A stretch of 64,000 nt of DNA from Polydactylus sextarius (Eukaryota > Chordata > Actinopteri > Polynemidae), in assembly GCA_016801845.1 (NCBI GenBank), contig CM028912.1, forward strand, positions 21,326,001 to 21,390,000, in the 5' to 3' direction. The translations under genes and the position numbers were made by a program. Under the pieces are notes generated by a model. The model was not told the DNA's origin and did not search any database. It worked only from the letters and a program-made list of their open reading frames with translations. The stretch's first letter is position 1; each line of letters begins with the position of its first letter. This document shows positions 53,745 through 64,000 of this stretch, in pieces.

Positions 53745-55569
53745 GTTTGCCTATTTAATATACCTATAGCAAACTCAGAGCATGAGGATGTCTCTGGTCC
53801 TCTAGTGGTTGATGAGAGTGACTCAATTTGGCTCATTTTGGTTTTACAAATCCAAACATTTTACTAAACCAAACTAGTTATATGGGTTTGTTGACAGTGA
53901 TCATTTTCACCTTCCACTGTTGACATAAAAATACTGATTGTTTCAGCTTTTACTTTTACACTTGTAACATGTACAACTGGGTTTCACTGATTAGGGAACT
54001 TCACAAAAACCAAAAACAACCATCTGTCATCTCTCGTTGTTGCTGTTCCTGAGCAAATGGCTTACACAAGAAGCTGTGGCTCACGGCCATGTATTTAGTA
54101 ACTGCATGGTAGCGACATGTGCATAGATACAGCAGAGAAAACAAACAGGAACGCCCAGCCTTTAACATGATGGAGTAATCAAGAGTTGCTGGAAAGAATG
54201 TCAACAATGGGCCAAGTGTATGCAGGAGACAGTGATGGAAGAAGTAAGTGAAGGGGCAGAACTTTGTAGAACACACAGCTGCATAAATTACATGACATTT
54301 AAATTAATACCCCTACAAAACTTTCATTTTTTTTTTTTTTGAGGCACATTTGCTGAGCAGGCATTCTTTTTCCTCTTTTCCGGCGTTGTTAAGCCTCCCT
54401 GACCGCTACAACAGCTGTTGGACAGAAACCCCTTTCTGGATCACTCTTCCTCGTTACATACAGCACAGAGGAGTTCTGAGCTTTTTTTTTGTTCAAGCTC
54501 TCCACTTATGTCTCCAACTCTTTCTTTTGATTCAAAGTGACAACTTTTCTGCCCACTGTGTCTGTGCTCCTGTTGCCTAATCACGACCATCCAGCAGGAT
54601 AATCCATGTTAAGTCTTGGTCTGAATGTTGCCTGGGCGTTGGTGAAACGTTGTGTTTGGCGTTGGGGGACAGTGATCTCTCTGCTGTTGCTTGGGAAAGC
54701 CTGAGTCAGACTCGTGAAACTGGACCTCTCTCCGACAGCTCTCACTCTCTCTGTATGTTTCTCCCATTCTTTTTCCTCACACTGTCTGTCTTTTATCTTT
54801 TATTCCAACTATTCCGCTGTTTGTCATTTGTCACATGAAAACCAACAACACGTGTGTACATGTGAAAGGATTTATGCTGGTGAAAGAGAGATATGTTAAT
54901 GATTTAGCGATCTAACTTATTTATAATCATGTCTTTTGAAAGCTAGCACTAGTAAATACATTCTCAGAGAGGTTGTCTATGATTAAAGACAGTCACGGGT
55001 CATGATAATACTAAATGCCAGGATACAGGAAACAGACATGGATCAGAGAAATATATTAGCATTAAATGCAAACAGATAACTTTCCCATACATTAACTGTT
55101 GGTATGCATAATTGCATTGCAGTGAGTGCTCAGAGTACACTAACTTATAACCACATGGACCAACACAGACAGCAGGAACAAGGGGAACTCCCACTTCTCA
55201 GGCTTAAAGTTAGTCCCTGCATTATGTGTGCATCTCACATAAACAGCCATGTTGTTTTGTTGCTGTAAATCATATGCTGCATCCTCCCTTCCATCTTCAC
55301 CCCTGTGATTAATAGTGAATTAAATAATGCTTACTGAGCTGACATCTGGTGAACACCACTTCAGCTGAAGGTGTTGCTTTATACCTTACCTTCCATGTAA
55401 TTACTCCAGAACAACATCAAAGACCGTGTCCATTCTTTCCATGCTGAGGCGTAACATTGAATGTGCTACAAATTTGTACCAAACATTCTTCAGTAGTGTC
55501 TCTTTGTCTGCTACTGGATAACAGCCAGTGGTGGTGGAAACAAATTAAAATGCCACAACAGTCACTGTT

Positions 55570-56170
55570 TATCTGTAACGCGGCTTTTACATTGCCAGCA
55601 GTATGCCGCTTTGCAGGCCGCTTTGCTTGCCGCTCTGTTCAACACAGCCAATTGTAGTTGCGTGTGTCTGCTGCTGACGCCGATTGTCAGTGTGTGTTGT
55701 CAGCTAAAGCATCTGTAGACATGTATCTGTGTCAACATCAGAAAAGAGGTTTAAGTCTTCTCCTTGTTTTAAGAAAGAGGAGGATGGCAGAGAGAAAGGT
55801 GGATGTGCTGTCAGACAACTTCCTTCCTCCTATTATCCCAATATGAACGTAGGGAATAGTTGTACAGCTCAGGGCACTCACTAATGGCTAGTATTAGCGA
55901 TCGCCCATGTTGTGTTGTTGTTTGGACTACAATTTTTTATTGTTAGTGTTAGTTCACGTCACACGTTTCGCAGTCAAAGTTGAAGCAAGTTGAACTTTGG
56001 CACTGGCAAGCAGTAGTGCGGCAGAGGCATGGTTATGGGCGTGGAAATGCAACACTGTCTGCGCTGCTCCGCAGCAGCGCCAAACTACTCTGGCGCTGGG
56101 AAAACAATTGAAGCCATGGGGATTCAGCATAGAGTGGTGTGGCTACCGCGTGCAATCTGAAAGTGCCTTA
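55570..56170. other. GC/CpG-rich island in AT-rich intron, possibly transposon-derived
   Basis: The local composition changes sharply: repeated GCCGC and GCGC words (CCGCTTTGCAGGCCGCTTTGC near 55604), then a GCGCTGCT/AGCAGCGC hairpin at 56061-56080. Loosely complementary ends (CTGTAACGCGGC near 55573 and the CCGCGTGCA segment near 56146) hint at a decayed inverted-repeat element. It could alternatively be a small CpG island with regulatory function. Confidence 0.35.
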
Positions 56171-57295
56171 AGGCCTATTGCTTTCAGGACCACCTGACAA
56201 TCTGCAGGATCCCAGGTGAGATAAAAACCAGACTTCCTTAACTGCTTTGGTCATTAGTTTTATATTAACAATGGATGAAAGTAAAATTCATGACAAGAAT
56301 AGTGTTGTTTGTGGTGATGAACCTGCAGAGATTGACCTGAGGCTGTAGTTCTCCTCAGTTTTGCTGGGATTTGTAGCACGTTTCAGTAAATTGTTTTGGC
56401 TCCATGTTCTGTAATTTTGCTGTTTTAATTCAGTCTCAGTGCTCTCATCACTGTCGTGTCCGGCAGCAGCATGAAGTATTATGGAACAAATGTTGTTGTG
56501 AACTGAATGTGTCAGAGGTCAGCAATAACCTCTGCCAAACCTAGGAACAACTGAAATTACTCCACTATTGCTTCTCCAGCAGGACCTTTGGGTTTCATTA
56601 CAGCTTCATAAACAAATATTACCTTTCTGCAAAAGACTGCAAACTCCAGGAACCTTCACATAGTTTGCTGCTTCCACATGGAGGCTGTTATCTTGACTGA
56701 AGCCTAGATACTGTCAATGTAAGATGGAGGACATTTACCAACACATTAACTTTGCTGTGTTACAGAAAATAACGCTAATGCCTGTGATGCACTGTGCCGT
56801 TCGAGTGTCTGTAGTGCCAGCATATCTGCTGCAGCTCTGTTACAGCCACTCTTTACAGCCTCTGATAATGGACGTCAGTGACACAGTGTCCCTCACATGT
56901 AACACAAAGTTTTAAGGCAGTTAATATCTGGCTGTGAAAGACTGTGATTGTATTATATAGGTTCCTGAGTGCACAGGTCTAAAAACTAGTGATCATTAAC
57001 AGCTGTTATGACTCCCGTCCTGTCTGATCCCGTTGATTGTTTTTCCTGTCTCATCCTAGTGACGTGACTTGTCAGGCCTGAGTGATATATTGTTTAGGTT
57101 TGGGAAATGTGCATATCAGCTCCTCTATCAGCCTCTGCAATCTATGGTTACCCATAACACCCTTCTTTGCAAAGACATAATCCATAGTGCAGTAAACTTC
57201 AACTCACACAACATATTTTCGATCAGAGATCATGATATAATTTAGTGTCATTCCATCTCAACTTGAACTTTTAAAGATGTATACATACTATAACT

Positions 57296-57576
57296 ACAGG
57301 CGTAGAATCGATCCAGTTGGTGGATGGTTAGTATCAGCATATTAGTTCACTAATATGAAATCTTCCAGGAAGGACCGTGATCTCTTCCTATGTATTTAGT
57401 GTATGTGTTACATTTGTAGTCCTACAGAGAAACACCCATGTAAAAAAAAAAAAGTGGCCAACGCGCTATAAAACTTGTACAGAGTGATACTATCAGACCA
57501 TATATTCATACTGGAATGTTTAACTCCCTAAAACTGGCATCGGCCCCAAAAAGCCAGTATCAGTCGAGCTCTAATG
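57296..57576. repeat. Probable degenerate fish interspersed repeat fragment
   Basis: The stretch ends with CTGGCATCGGCCCCAAAAAG followed by CCAGTATCAGTCGAGCTCTA. From memory, this wording resembles the tail of a repeat seen many times in teleost introns. An A12 run precedes it at about 57441. Boundaries are uncertain and no coding sequence is present. Confidence 0.4.
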
Positions 57577-58599
57577 TGGAGTGAGAGAAGCTCAGGAATG
57601 TATAATGAATAGGGAAGTGATCATCAACTCAAGCAAACTTATGTTCAACTGTTACTCTAAATATGATAATATTCAGAATTTGATACTGGTTATGTAAACA
57701 GCATATTCTGCTGGTTATGAATCCAGATGTATGATAGGTAGGATATGTGTTTCTGAACATGTATACAGCACATTCACAGCTGTATTACTACTTATTACTG
57801 TATTATGACTTGCACAGCTGTATTATTAGTGCAATATTAATTTTCATTATTAGTGTGAATGTGTCATCGGTTTTGGAATAAGGACATAAATCAGAATATG
57901 TTGTGTAAACACAAACTTACTCAGTCTCAGCTTCAGTCCAGACATTCATATCTTGTTATTCACATCAGTGTATTAAGACTTAATCTGACACTGGAATCAG
58001 TGTGACATGATTGACTGGTGCGGTGAGTTGAAAGACACACAGACGGAGCTGGTGACTGATAAGTATGTATCTCTTTGCTGCTGTTGACACTGTTTGACTT
58101 TGGAGTTGCCATAATGTCAATGGATTCATTCATGGAGCTTTCTCTCTCCCTGCAGCTGTAGAGTGACTGTGTGAGTCTGTTAGAGAGAGAAAGTCAGAGA
58201 GGGAGAGGCAATGAGACAGAAGGCGGGTGGTGGGGGACTCACATTTAACCTGTAACTTGAGAAGCTGATAACAAGGAGAGCATGAAGAATTAGCTTGTGA
58301 GGAAGAAGTGTGTATGTGTGTGTGAATGAGAGAAAGACAGTGAGACAGAGAAAGAAAAGAGCAGTGCTTTTGTTTCACGTCCCATTCCCCCCTGATCTCC
58401 CTGGGAAATTCACTCCAATATTTTTTTTCTCTTTTCTCATTACTCATGTGTCTCCCCGTTTGGGGAGGAGGGTGGGTGAAAATGGACCGAACAAGAGGGA
58501 GGAGAAAACCCAGGCAGTGAAAGAGAGGAGGGAAACAGCCATAGCCTGTGGCCAGACTTTGCCTGCTTATTCAGCGCTGAATGCTGCACTGCACCGTTT

Positions 58600-58758
58600 C
58601 TAGTTGTGGGATGACTCTTTAGACATTTTTATGCTGGTTTTTTTGGAGGAGGAGTGAGAGAGGGAGAGACTAGCCAGACGTATTAGCTCAGAGCCTGAAA
58701 CACACACATACACACACACCAACTCTCTCTCTCTCTCTCTTGTGCTCTCTCTCTATCA

Positions 58759-58800
<42 letters not shown>

Positions 58801-59019
58801 TACACTCCTGCAGCTCTGCGCTGCGCCAAGGTAGCAGTGAGTGGATTTAGCTGTAGCCATCTGGTTGGAGCGCAGAGAAAACCTCTCTGCTTCAGAGGGG
58901 AGAAGGGGAAGGACGATGCAGCACTGAAACACAGTCGGACCGAGAAAAGAAAAAGTGAAAGAGAGAACGACTCATAGACACAGACACACAGCGGACACAC
59001 ACTCTGACACAGACACAGG
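58600..59019 (+). promoter_or_regulatory. Putative internal promoter and 5' UTR of the short isoform
   Basis: The stretch ahead of the MATAVFQ start contains a (CT)n tract (58722-58762) and a (CA)n tract (58764-58798). These are followed by a CpG-containing segment (CTGCGCTGCGCC near 58816) and purine-rich leader sequence. Several G-rich purine blocks (58650-58670, 58895-58916) lie here. No clear TATA box is seen. The position, immediately upstream of a good-Kozak ATG with a donor 21 bp later, is what suggests a promoter. Without transcript data this remains inference. Confidence 0.4.
58722..58798. repeat. Compound (CT)n/(CA)n microsatellite
   Basis: An interrupted CT tract followed by about 17 CA units, immediately upstream of the putative internal first exon. 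Confidence 0.85.
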
Positions 59020-59040
59020 ATGGCCACCGCAGTCTTTCAG
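59020..59040 (+). CDS. tns1: Candidate alternative first coding exon (MATAVFQ) for a short tensin isoform
   Basis: The seven codons ATG GCC ACC GCA GTC TTT CAG are followed directly by a GTAAGG donor. The ATG has A at -3 and G at +4, a strong Kozak context. An in-frame TAG sits 45 bp upstream at 58975, so this is a genuine frame start. The exon ends in phase 0, the same phase as the C1 exon at 48211-48248, so both could splice to one shared downstream exon. That would yield a short isoform lacking the C1 domain. Tensin genes are known to use alternative 5' exons. I do not recognise MATAVFQ itself from any protein. It could instead be a first exon of unrelated noncoding RNA, or chance. Confidence 0.45.
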
Positions 59041-60658
59041 GTAAGGAGTGTGGTGTGAAAGGGGGAAAGAGCTGCTGCCTGGTGTTCGAGGTCCTAAGTG
59101 TTGCTGTGCTGTTCTGTCTCACAGAAAAGCCTCCGCATTGACGATTTGCTTGATTGGTGAGGAGAAGCTGAAAGGTTTAAATGCTCTCAGATGTGTATGT
59201 GTGACTTGGCATAAGTACTGCACATAGTATGTACAGTTAGTGTGTGTATTTGTGTGAAAATGTGTATAAGAGAGACTTGTATTCACTGTGCTGCTTGTTG
59301 TGTGTTCACTGGAGCTGGGATGAGATGACAGGATTGTGTCAGTGAACATGAGAGAGAAGAATTAGATTTTTTGCTTGTATTAGTGTTGAGTTTCAATGTA
59401 TTTGTGAAATATAAAGCACAGCTTGTGTCTGTGGTGCTTGTGTCTGTGTGTGGTCTCCTTGGCTTACCATGTTCTGTGGTTGGTGGCCCATGGTCATAGC
59501 TGGAATGGCAGTGGTGGCGTATGTCTCCTCTTGTTTTCAGTTTTCTCATACTCAAACACACAACAGGACTTTGCAAAAGTTGTTTCACAGAAACCTGTGG
59601 CCCCAGGCATGAGAGAAAACCTGACAGCACTGTAGGAATTTTTGGCACGTTACAGTCAGTCACAGTTGCCTCCAATTTGCTTCAAATTGGGGAGAACCAG
59701 AATAAAAAGACAGTGTGAAAAACAAAACGTATTCTTAAACAGATTTTTAAGATGGCGCTGAACACTGACAGCTCTGATTTCCCCTGTGTGTCCTGTCTGG
59801 ACGGGTCTTTGTGTAATTCTGGCTCTATCACATTATTGAAATTAGGGTTGAATTGTTTTTGGTTGCTCAGACTGTAATCAATATATTCACAAAGGCTACT
59901 GTATTTAGTGCAGACAAGAGCAGGTCCCATTGATGGTTCATCAAACGAAAAGTCTTGAAAAAATTACACAACTCAATTAACGTGTTAAGCGTCCTCGAGA
60001 CGCAGATTTGTTGCCTGGCCCCTGTTGACCCTAAACCCACTGCACATCCTGTATGTACATGGTGCTTTCAAGTTCCCATCAAGTAGAGTCCAAAGGATCC
60101 GTGATACTGCATGACTTACCTTAGTTTGATAAACAGCCTTAATAAATTTGCAGTTAGTTAAATTATGTGTAATTAATTGACAGAATGTGCACCTCCTTAC
60201 TTTAGTGTCTGTGCTTTCACAATGTGTTGTAGACTTCAGCTGTATTTATCAAAAAATGCATTGGTTGTCATTAGATTTGCAAACAGTCATACAATGTGTG
60301 ACTCCTTTAATGATCAATGTTTCACAGACACCCCCATGCACATGTACAGTACTACAGCATAGCCCTGACCTCCTCAGTGTCACTCCTTGGCTAACATGAA
60401 TGTAATGCAGCACTATCCTGCGCTGGCACCAGTATTAGCCATGACTCCTGTTTGTGTGAGAATGGTGTATGTATCCACAGCCGGTGCTGGACTTGATCTC
60501 ACAGGAGACATTTTTCATCATTACTGTCTGCTGGGGGAGCAGAGCTCTGCTCAGAACCCTGTTCCTCTTTTAGGCTTGCTGTTATAGATGCCCCATACAA
60601 GCAGGCACACTTCAACCGCGACAGAGAGGAGGAAAGTTTGGCTGTTTTTTTTTTGAGT

Positions 60659-60661
<3 letters not shown>

Positions 60662-60692
<31 letters not shown>
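60662..60692. repeat. (TG)n microsatellite
   Basis: About fifteen TG units. Confidence 0.9.
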
Positions 60693-60694
<2 letters not shown>

Positions 60695-60879
60695 TAAGGA
60701 TAAGGCAGTTGTCCATGGACCATAAAAAACCACCAGCATGAATTGCCGTGCTCCTTTGCTGATGTAATCCTTTTCTGTGTGTGTCCGTTAGTGCAGACAG
60801 ATTAACCTCTTGTTTTACTTGTGGCAGGACATTTTTAAAATGTAATTTTTGAGAACAGGCTGACTATGCAAAGGACCTG

Positions 60880-60946
60880 TGATGGATAGATAGATGGATA
60901 GATTGATAGACAGACTGATAGATAGATGGATTGATAGATAGATAAC
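60880..60946. repeat. (GATA)n/(GATG)n imperfect tetranucleotide repeat
   Basis: Mixed GATA, GATG, GATT and GACA units. The tract provides many GATA words, probably incidental to the tandem structure. Confidence 0.85.
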
Positions 60947-61846
60947 TTGCCATTGGCTCTTGATTCAAGAACATTAAAATACATTGTGAAATAAGCCATA
61001 TATCATTTGCAGAACTTTCGTATACAGCACAGGCTAAATCAATACATGGCACCAGACGTCTTCTCCGTTGTACCAGAGGTGACGTCCCATTGGCATCTGC
61101 TTTACTGTAACATATCCACAGAGATTTATTCATTCCCATTGTCCTTTGGACTCAGTGTTGGCACTTACTGTGAACCTGCAATACATTTGCAACATAAATA
61201 ATATATGGCTGTGCCAGACCATCATGCAGTACACTTGGGCTTTTAGGATAATTAATAGCATCCAGTAAGAGCGAGCACAATAAAGGCTTCACATTTTTCA
61301 AGGGCATCATATAATGTTTCACTTATGGTAGTTACTTAGCAGGTCATCTGGCACACATGAGAAGCTGCTGTCATAGACCCAGAGGAAGGTGTTTAAAGAG
61401 TGTATGAAGGAACATATCCGGAGACTAATGTTGCTGTTAAAATGAACAGCGGACCCCTATAGAATTTACTGCCCTGAGGCTGTAATGGCTCATACCCCGA
61501 AGCATGAGAAAGCCCACCAACTTGGAACACATCGTTCCCATTTATCGACTCAGCAGCGATGTAATGTTTTTAGTTTCATCGTTGCGATTTGAGTTTTGGG
61601 CAACGACTCAAAAACTGATGTTTCAATTTTGACCGAAGCTGTGCATCAAATCAGATTTGATTTCGAGACACTTGAGATCACATTGATTCGTTGCTGTGTT
61701 GGAAACCCTCAACTCTAAATGAATTTGCTTACCCACAATCCTTGTTTTTTCCCCTATTTGGCCTTCAGTGCCAGCACACTCAGACGAAAGCTTTCCAAAG
61801 ACCCTCACTATCTAATACCCCTTAAATAGTGGAGCTTTTCGTAATA

Positions 61847-61860
61847 CCCCTTAAAAGGGG
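61847..61860. promoter_or_regulatory. CArG box within a C4-TTAAAA-G4 palindrome
   Basis: CCCCTTAAAAGGGG contains the exact CArG box CCTTAAAAGG at 61849-61858. A near-copy (ACCCCTTAAATAGTGG) lies about 30 bp upstream at 61817-61832. It sits 2.8 kb downstream of the putative internal first exon. SRF binding is inferred from consensus only. Confidence 0.35.
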
Positions 61861-62871
61861 GATATTATAATGAAACCGTTAATAGTGGCTAATCATCGTA
61901 ATGACTCCATGCAATCAAGCTTGAACTTTGCTATAATGGACCTTTCAACGTCAAGGACTATATTGAAAAGAAGGATGAATCATTCCTAGTCTTTGACGTG
62001 GCTTTTTACTTTGACAAGCAGCTTTACATTTTGATCACCAAATGCCAATGCTCCCCATTCCATATGACAGCATCAAGATGGCTACCCAGTCAGCTGCCAA
62101 GTGGCTGTATACTTTCCTTTCTACAAGTTGGAGCTGAAATTTTATTAAGCTGCCCTCAACTGCCCTAATGCCCAGGCTAAAATATTGGACTTGGCAGAAT
62201 TAAGGGCAGCTTTGTTCTTAAAGTTTGGTGTCTGAGATCAGTTCTGCTCCAACACAGATCTTAGCTTTCTAAAGTAGCCTCAATTTTCCAGTTTACATCA
62301 TGGTACAATAAGGTCGCATCTGCATCAGTCTTGTACCCACTAACTGAGAATTTAAACAAGAGGTTTTCTGGCCCATAATCCAATTGAGAATTTGTAAGCT
62401 TTAAGGTGTGTGATTGGTTGAGAAAAGGTGCTGTTTCCTAGTGATTTGGTGAATTACTTTTAGCTTAGACAACATTTAGTTTTACTGGTATGATAGCTAC
62501 TTCTTAATCCTGCATTCTTAGAATTGTTCTATTCATTTGTATATGTAGACAAGAGAATTTAGATTTTTTTCAGTATATTTCTGCTCTGGTATGTGTTGCT
62601 TCCCATAAATCCAGCAGACATCTTTTTTTTTTACTGGAATTTGTGTGCAGAAAGAGAAACTACCAGTATTTGTAGAACTGGTAAATTACATGTTTTTTGT
62701 GTATTTATAATAAATCTACAAAATTAGACAGCATTCAGATTATGCAAGAATTTCAATTTCATGGTAAAGTTATGTGAAATGAGGACAAACCTTCAGTTAT
62801 ATCATTTAAAAACATCAGTTTGTTTCCATATGACTGGGCATCCATGTGAACACTATGTGAAGTATGTGCAC

Positions 62872-62897
62872 TGTGTGTGTGTGTGTGTGTGTGTGTG
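62872..62897. repeat. (TG)n microsatellite
   Basis: About thirteen TG units. Confidence 0.9.
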
Positions 62898-64000
62898 CCA
62901 GCGGTGGAGGGTGGAGAGGTTGTTTTCCTTTTTTTTTTTCTTCTTATCAAGACTTCATGTCTCTCAGAGGAATGTTTATAGAAAGCAGACCTGTTTCCTC
63001 GGTTGTGCCAGAAGGCCTTATATTGTTGTTTGCTTTTCATGGCTGATTGATGGGGAGGGGGCTTGGTTGTGAAAAAGAAAGACAGGAAACATCAGTGGCA
63101 GGTTCCTTAATCCATCCAAGAAGTTCAGACCTCAATGCTGGTGTGTTAAAAGATGAGGCTGTGTTTGTCTGGACATGTTTATATATTAACTGCTCTTTAA
63201 ATCATCAGAGAACAGTATAATCTGATATCCACATTGAAAGGAAACCTTACAGTTTTTAATTGCTGTGTAAATGTTAGAAATAAAATTTTAATGACCACAA
63301 TCAGTTTGCCCAACCTGCTCATGTCCTGCTAATAGCGGTGCTGATTTTTTCCCCTTCCTATACTTAATATTAATATTTATTCTAATAATATTTGTGCTGG
63401 AAACCTACAAGAATCTGGTTCTGCAGGTCTGTGAATGAATGAATATTTAAAGGTCAGAAATGTTAGATGATTGTGAACGAAACAATTTGGAGCAAAGGGT
63501 AAAAGGTAAATGACCACATAATCTCTGTTCCAACATTTCTCACACTCAACTGTTAATGGAAACATGAGGAGAAACTGTGTGGAAAAGGGGAATTGTGAAA
63601 GTAATAGATAAAGGAAGCAGAGGAGGCTGAGAAGACAGAGATGACGGGAAATACAGTGAGAGATGTAAAACCCAGTTCTGCTCATCCATCCGTCATTAGA
63701 AATAAGGAAGTGTGTGTAGGCGTGAAGGTGAGTTATCCTTCCATGTTAACATAACTCTTCCTGTCAAAGGGTCTTTTTGTGAGTTATAAGGTAACTGCTC
63801 CTCCTGTCATGGCGCGCTGAATGCCAGCGTAACAGAGGTTTGTCTCAGCTTGTCTGATTTCCCCGAGACAACAACAGCCCTCTGTCTTCCAGGATTTCAC
63901 AGCTCCTTACACAAAATCAGTCCATTTAAACAGAAACTGAAATAGCTGACATCACAGACAACAACCGACATGAGACCGAAGTCCATTCAGAAGCTTTTCT

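Larger units (their letters stand above)
48249..58599 (+). other. Intron downstream of the C1 exon, before the internal promoter
   Basis: No exon carrying the missing last C1 cysteine (expected as V-x-x-x-C or similar after a phase-0 acceptor) was found here. The region contains the second copy of the dispersed 64-bp repeat at 53681, a GC- and CpG-richer block at about 55570-56170, and a stretch resembling a common fish interspersed repeat at about 57296-57576. Other open frames look like chance. Confidence 0.6.
59041..64000 (+). other. Intronic sequence after the internal first exon, to the window end
   Basis: This begins with the GTAAGG donor. I see no exon encoding tensin linker or PTEN-like phosphatase sequence up to 64000. 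It holds TG repeats (60662, 62872), a GATA-type tetranucleotide tract (60880-60946) and a CArG box inside a C4/G4 palindrome at 61847-61860. Short candidate exons with GT-AG ends exist (59125-59156, 62649-62678) but lack recognisable protein. Confidence 0.6.

Noticed and set aside
59125..59156. Possible 32-bp exon (KSLRIDDLLD...) between TCTCACAG and GTGAGG just after the internal first exon.
   Set aside because: It would leave phase 2, which does not fit the phase-0 acceptor expected downstream, and would follow an 84-bp intron. The peptide is not recognisable as tensin.
60880..60946. Dense GATA words that might be a GATA-factor enhancer.
   Set aside because: They are explained by an imperfect tetranucleotide tandem repeat.
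62649..62678. Possible 30-bp microexon KEKLPVFVEL with AG and GTAAAT borders.
   Set aside because: Short and of weak donor quality, with no similarity to a tensin segment. Chance GT-AG pairs of this size are common.

Overview
This window looks like vertebrate nuclear DNA, most probably from a ray-finned fish. It has very sparse coding sequence, GT-AG exons separated by 10-18 kb introns, dense (CA)n/(TG)n microsatellites, and short inverted-repeat elements of the kind common in teleost genomes. Nothing bacterial or viral is visible: no operons, phage genes, CRISPR array, rRNA or tRNA. Almost all open frames of 60-140 codons are chance frames in noncoding DNA, many of them running through microsatellites.

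I can support one gene, on the plus strand: the 5' end of a tensin-family gene, best fit tensin-1 (tns1). Three coding pieces share matching splice phases. (1) A candidate long-isoform first coding exon (19423-19503) encodes 27 residues ending TWVCLSCMFW, with a GTGAGA donor. (2) A 115-bp exon (37195-37309) encodes PEELEALHSHTFRVKTFKK followed by the first half of a zinc-binding C1 domain. (3) A 38-bp exon (48211-48248) encodes VCRIACHKKCEVK, the second half of that domain. A separate candidate first exon for a shorter isoform (59020-59040, MATAVFQ, strong Kozak context, GTAAGG donor) lies 10.8 kb downstream. It ends in the same phase as exon 3, so both transcripts could join the same next exon beyond the window. 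The PTEN-like phosphatase/C2 region and the C-terminal SH2-PTB region of tensin are not in this window.

Layout: 1-18.9 kb is upstream intergenic or regulatory sequence, with an inverted-repeat element at 5.2-5.8 kb. 18.9-19.5 kb is the putative long-isoform promoter and first exon, with an upstream ORF. 19.5-37.2 kb is a large intron holding two closely spaced CArG boxes. 37.2-48.2 kb is the intron that splits the C1 domain. 48.2-64 kb is intronic for the long isoform and contains the internal promoter near 58.7-59.0 kb.

The main points of interest are the two-promoter design that adds or removes an atypical C1 domain, candidate SRF sites, candidate CTCF sites, a long-inverted-repeat MITE, a dispersed 64-bp repeat, a near-perfect intronic hairpin and several G-quadruplex motifs. 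I found no convincing wholly new system.
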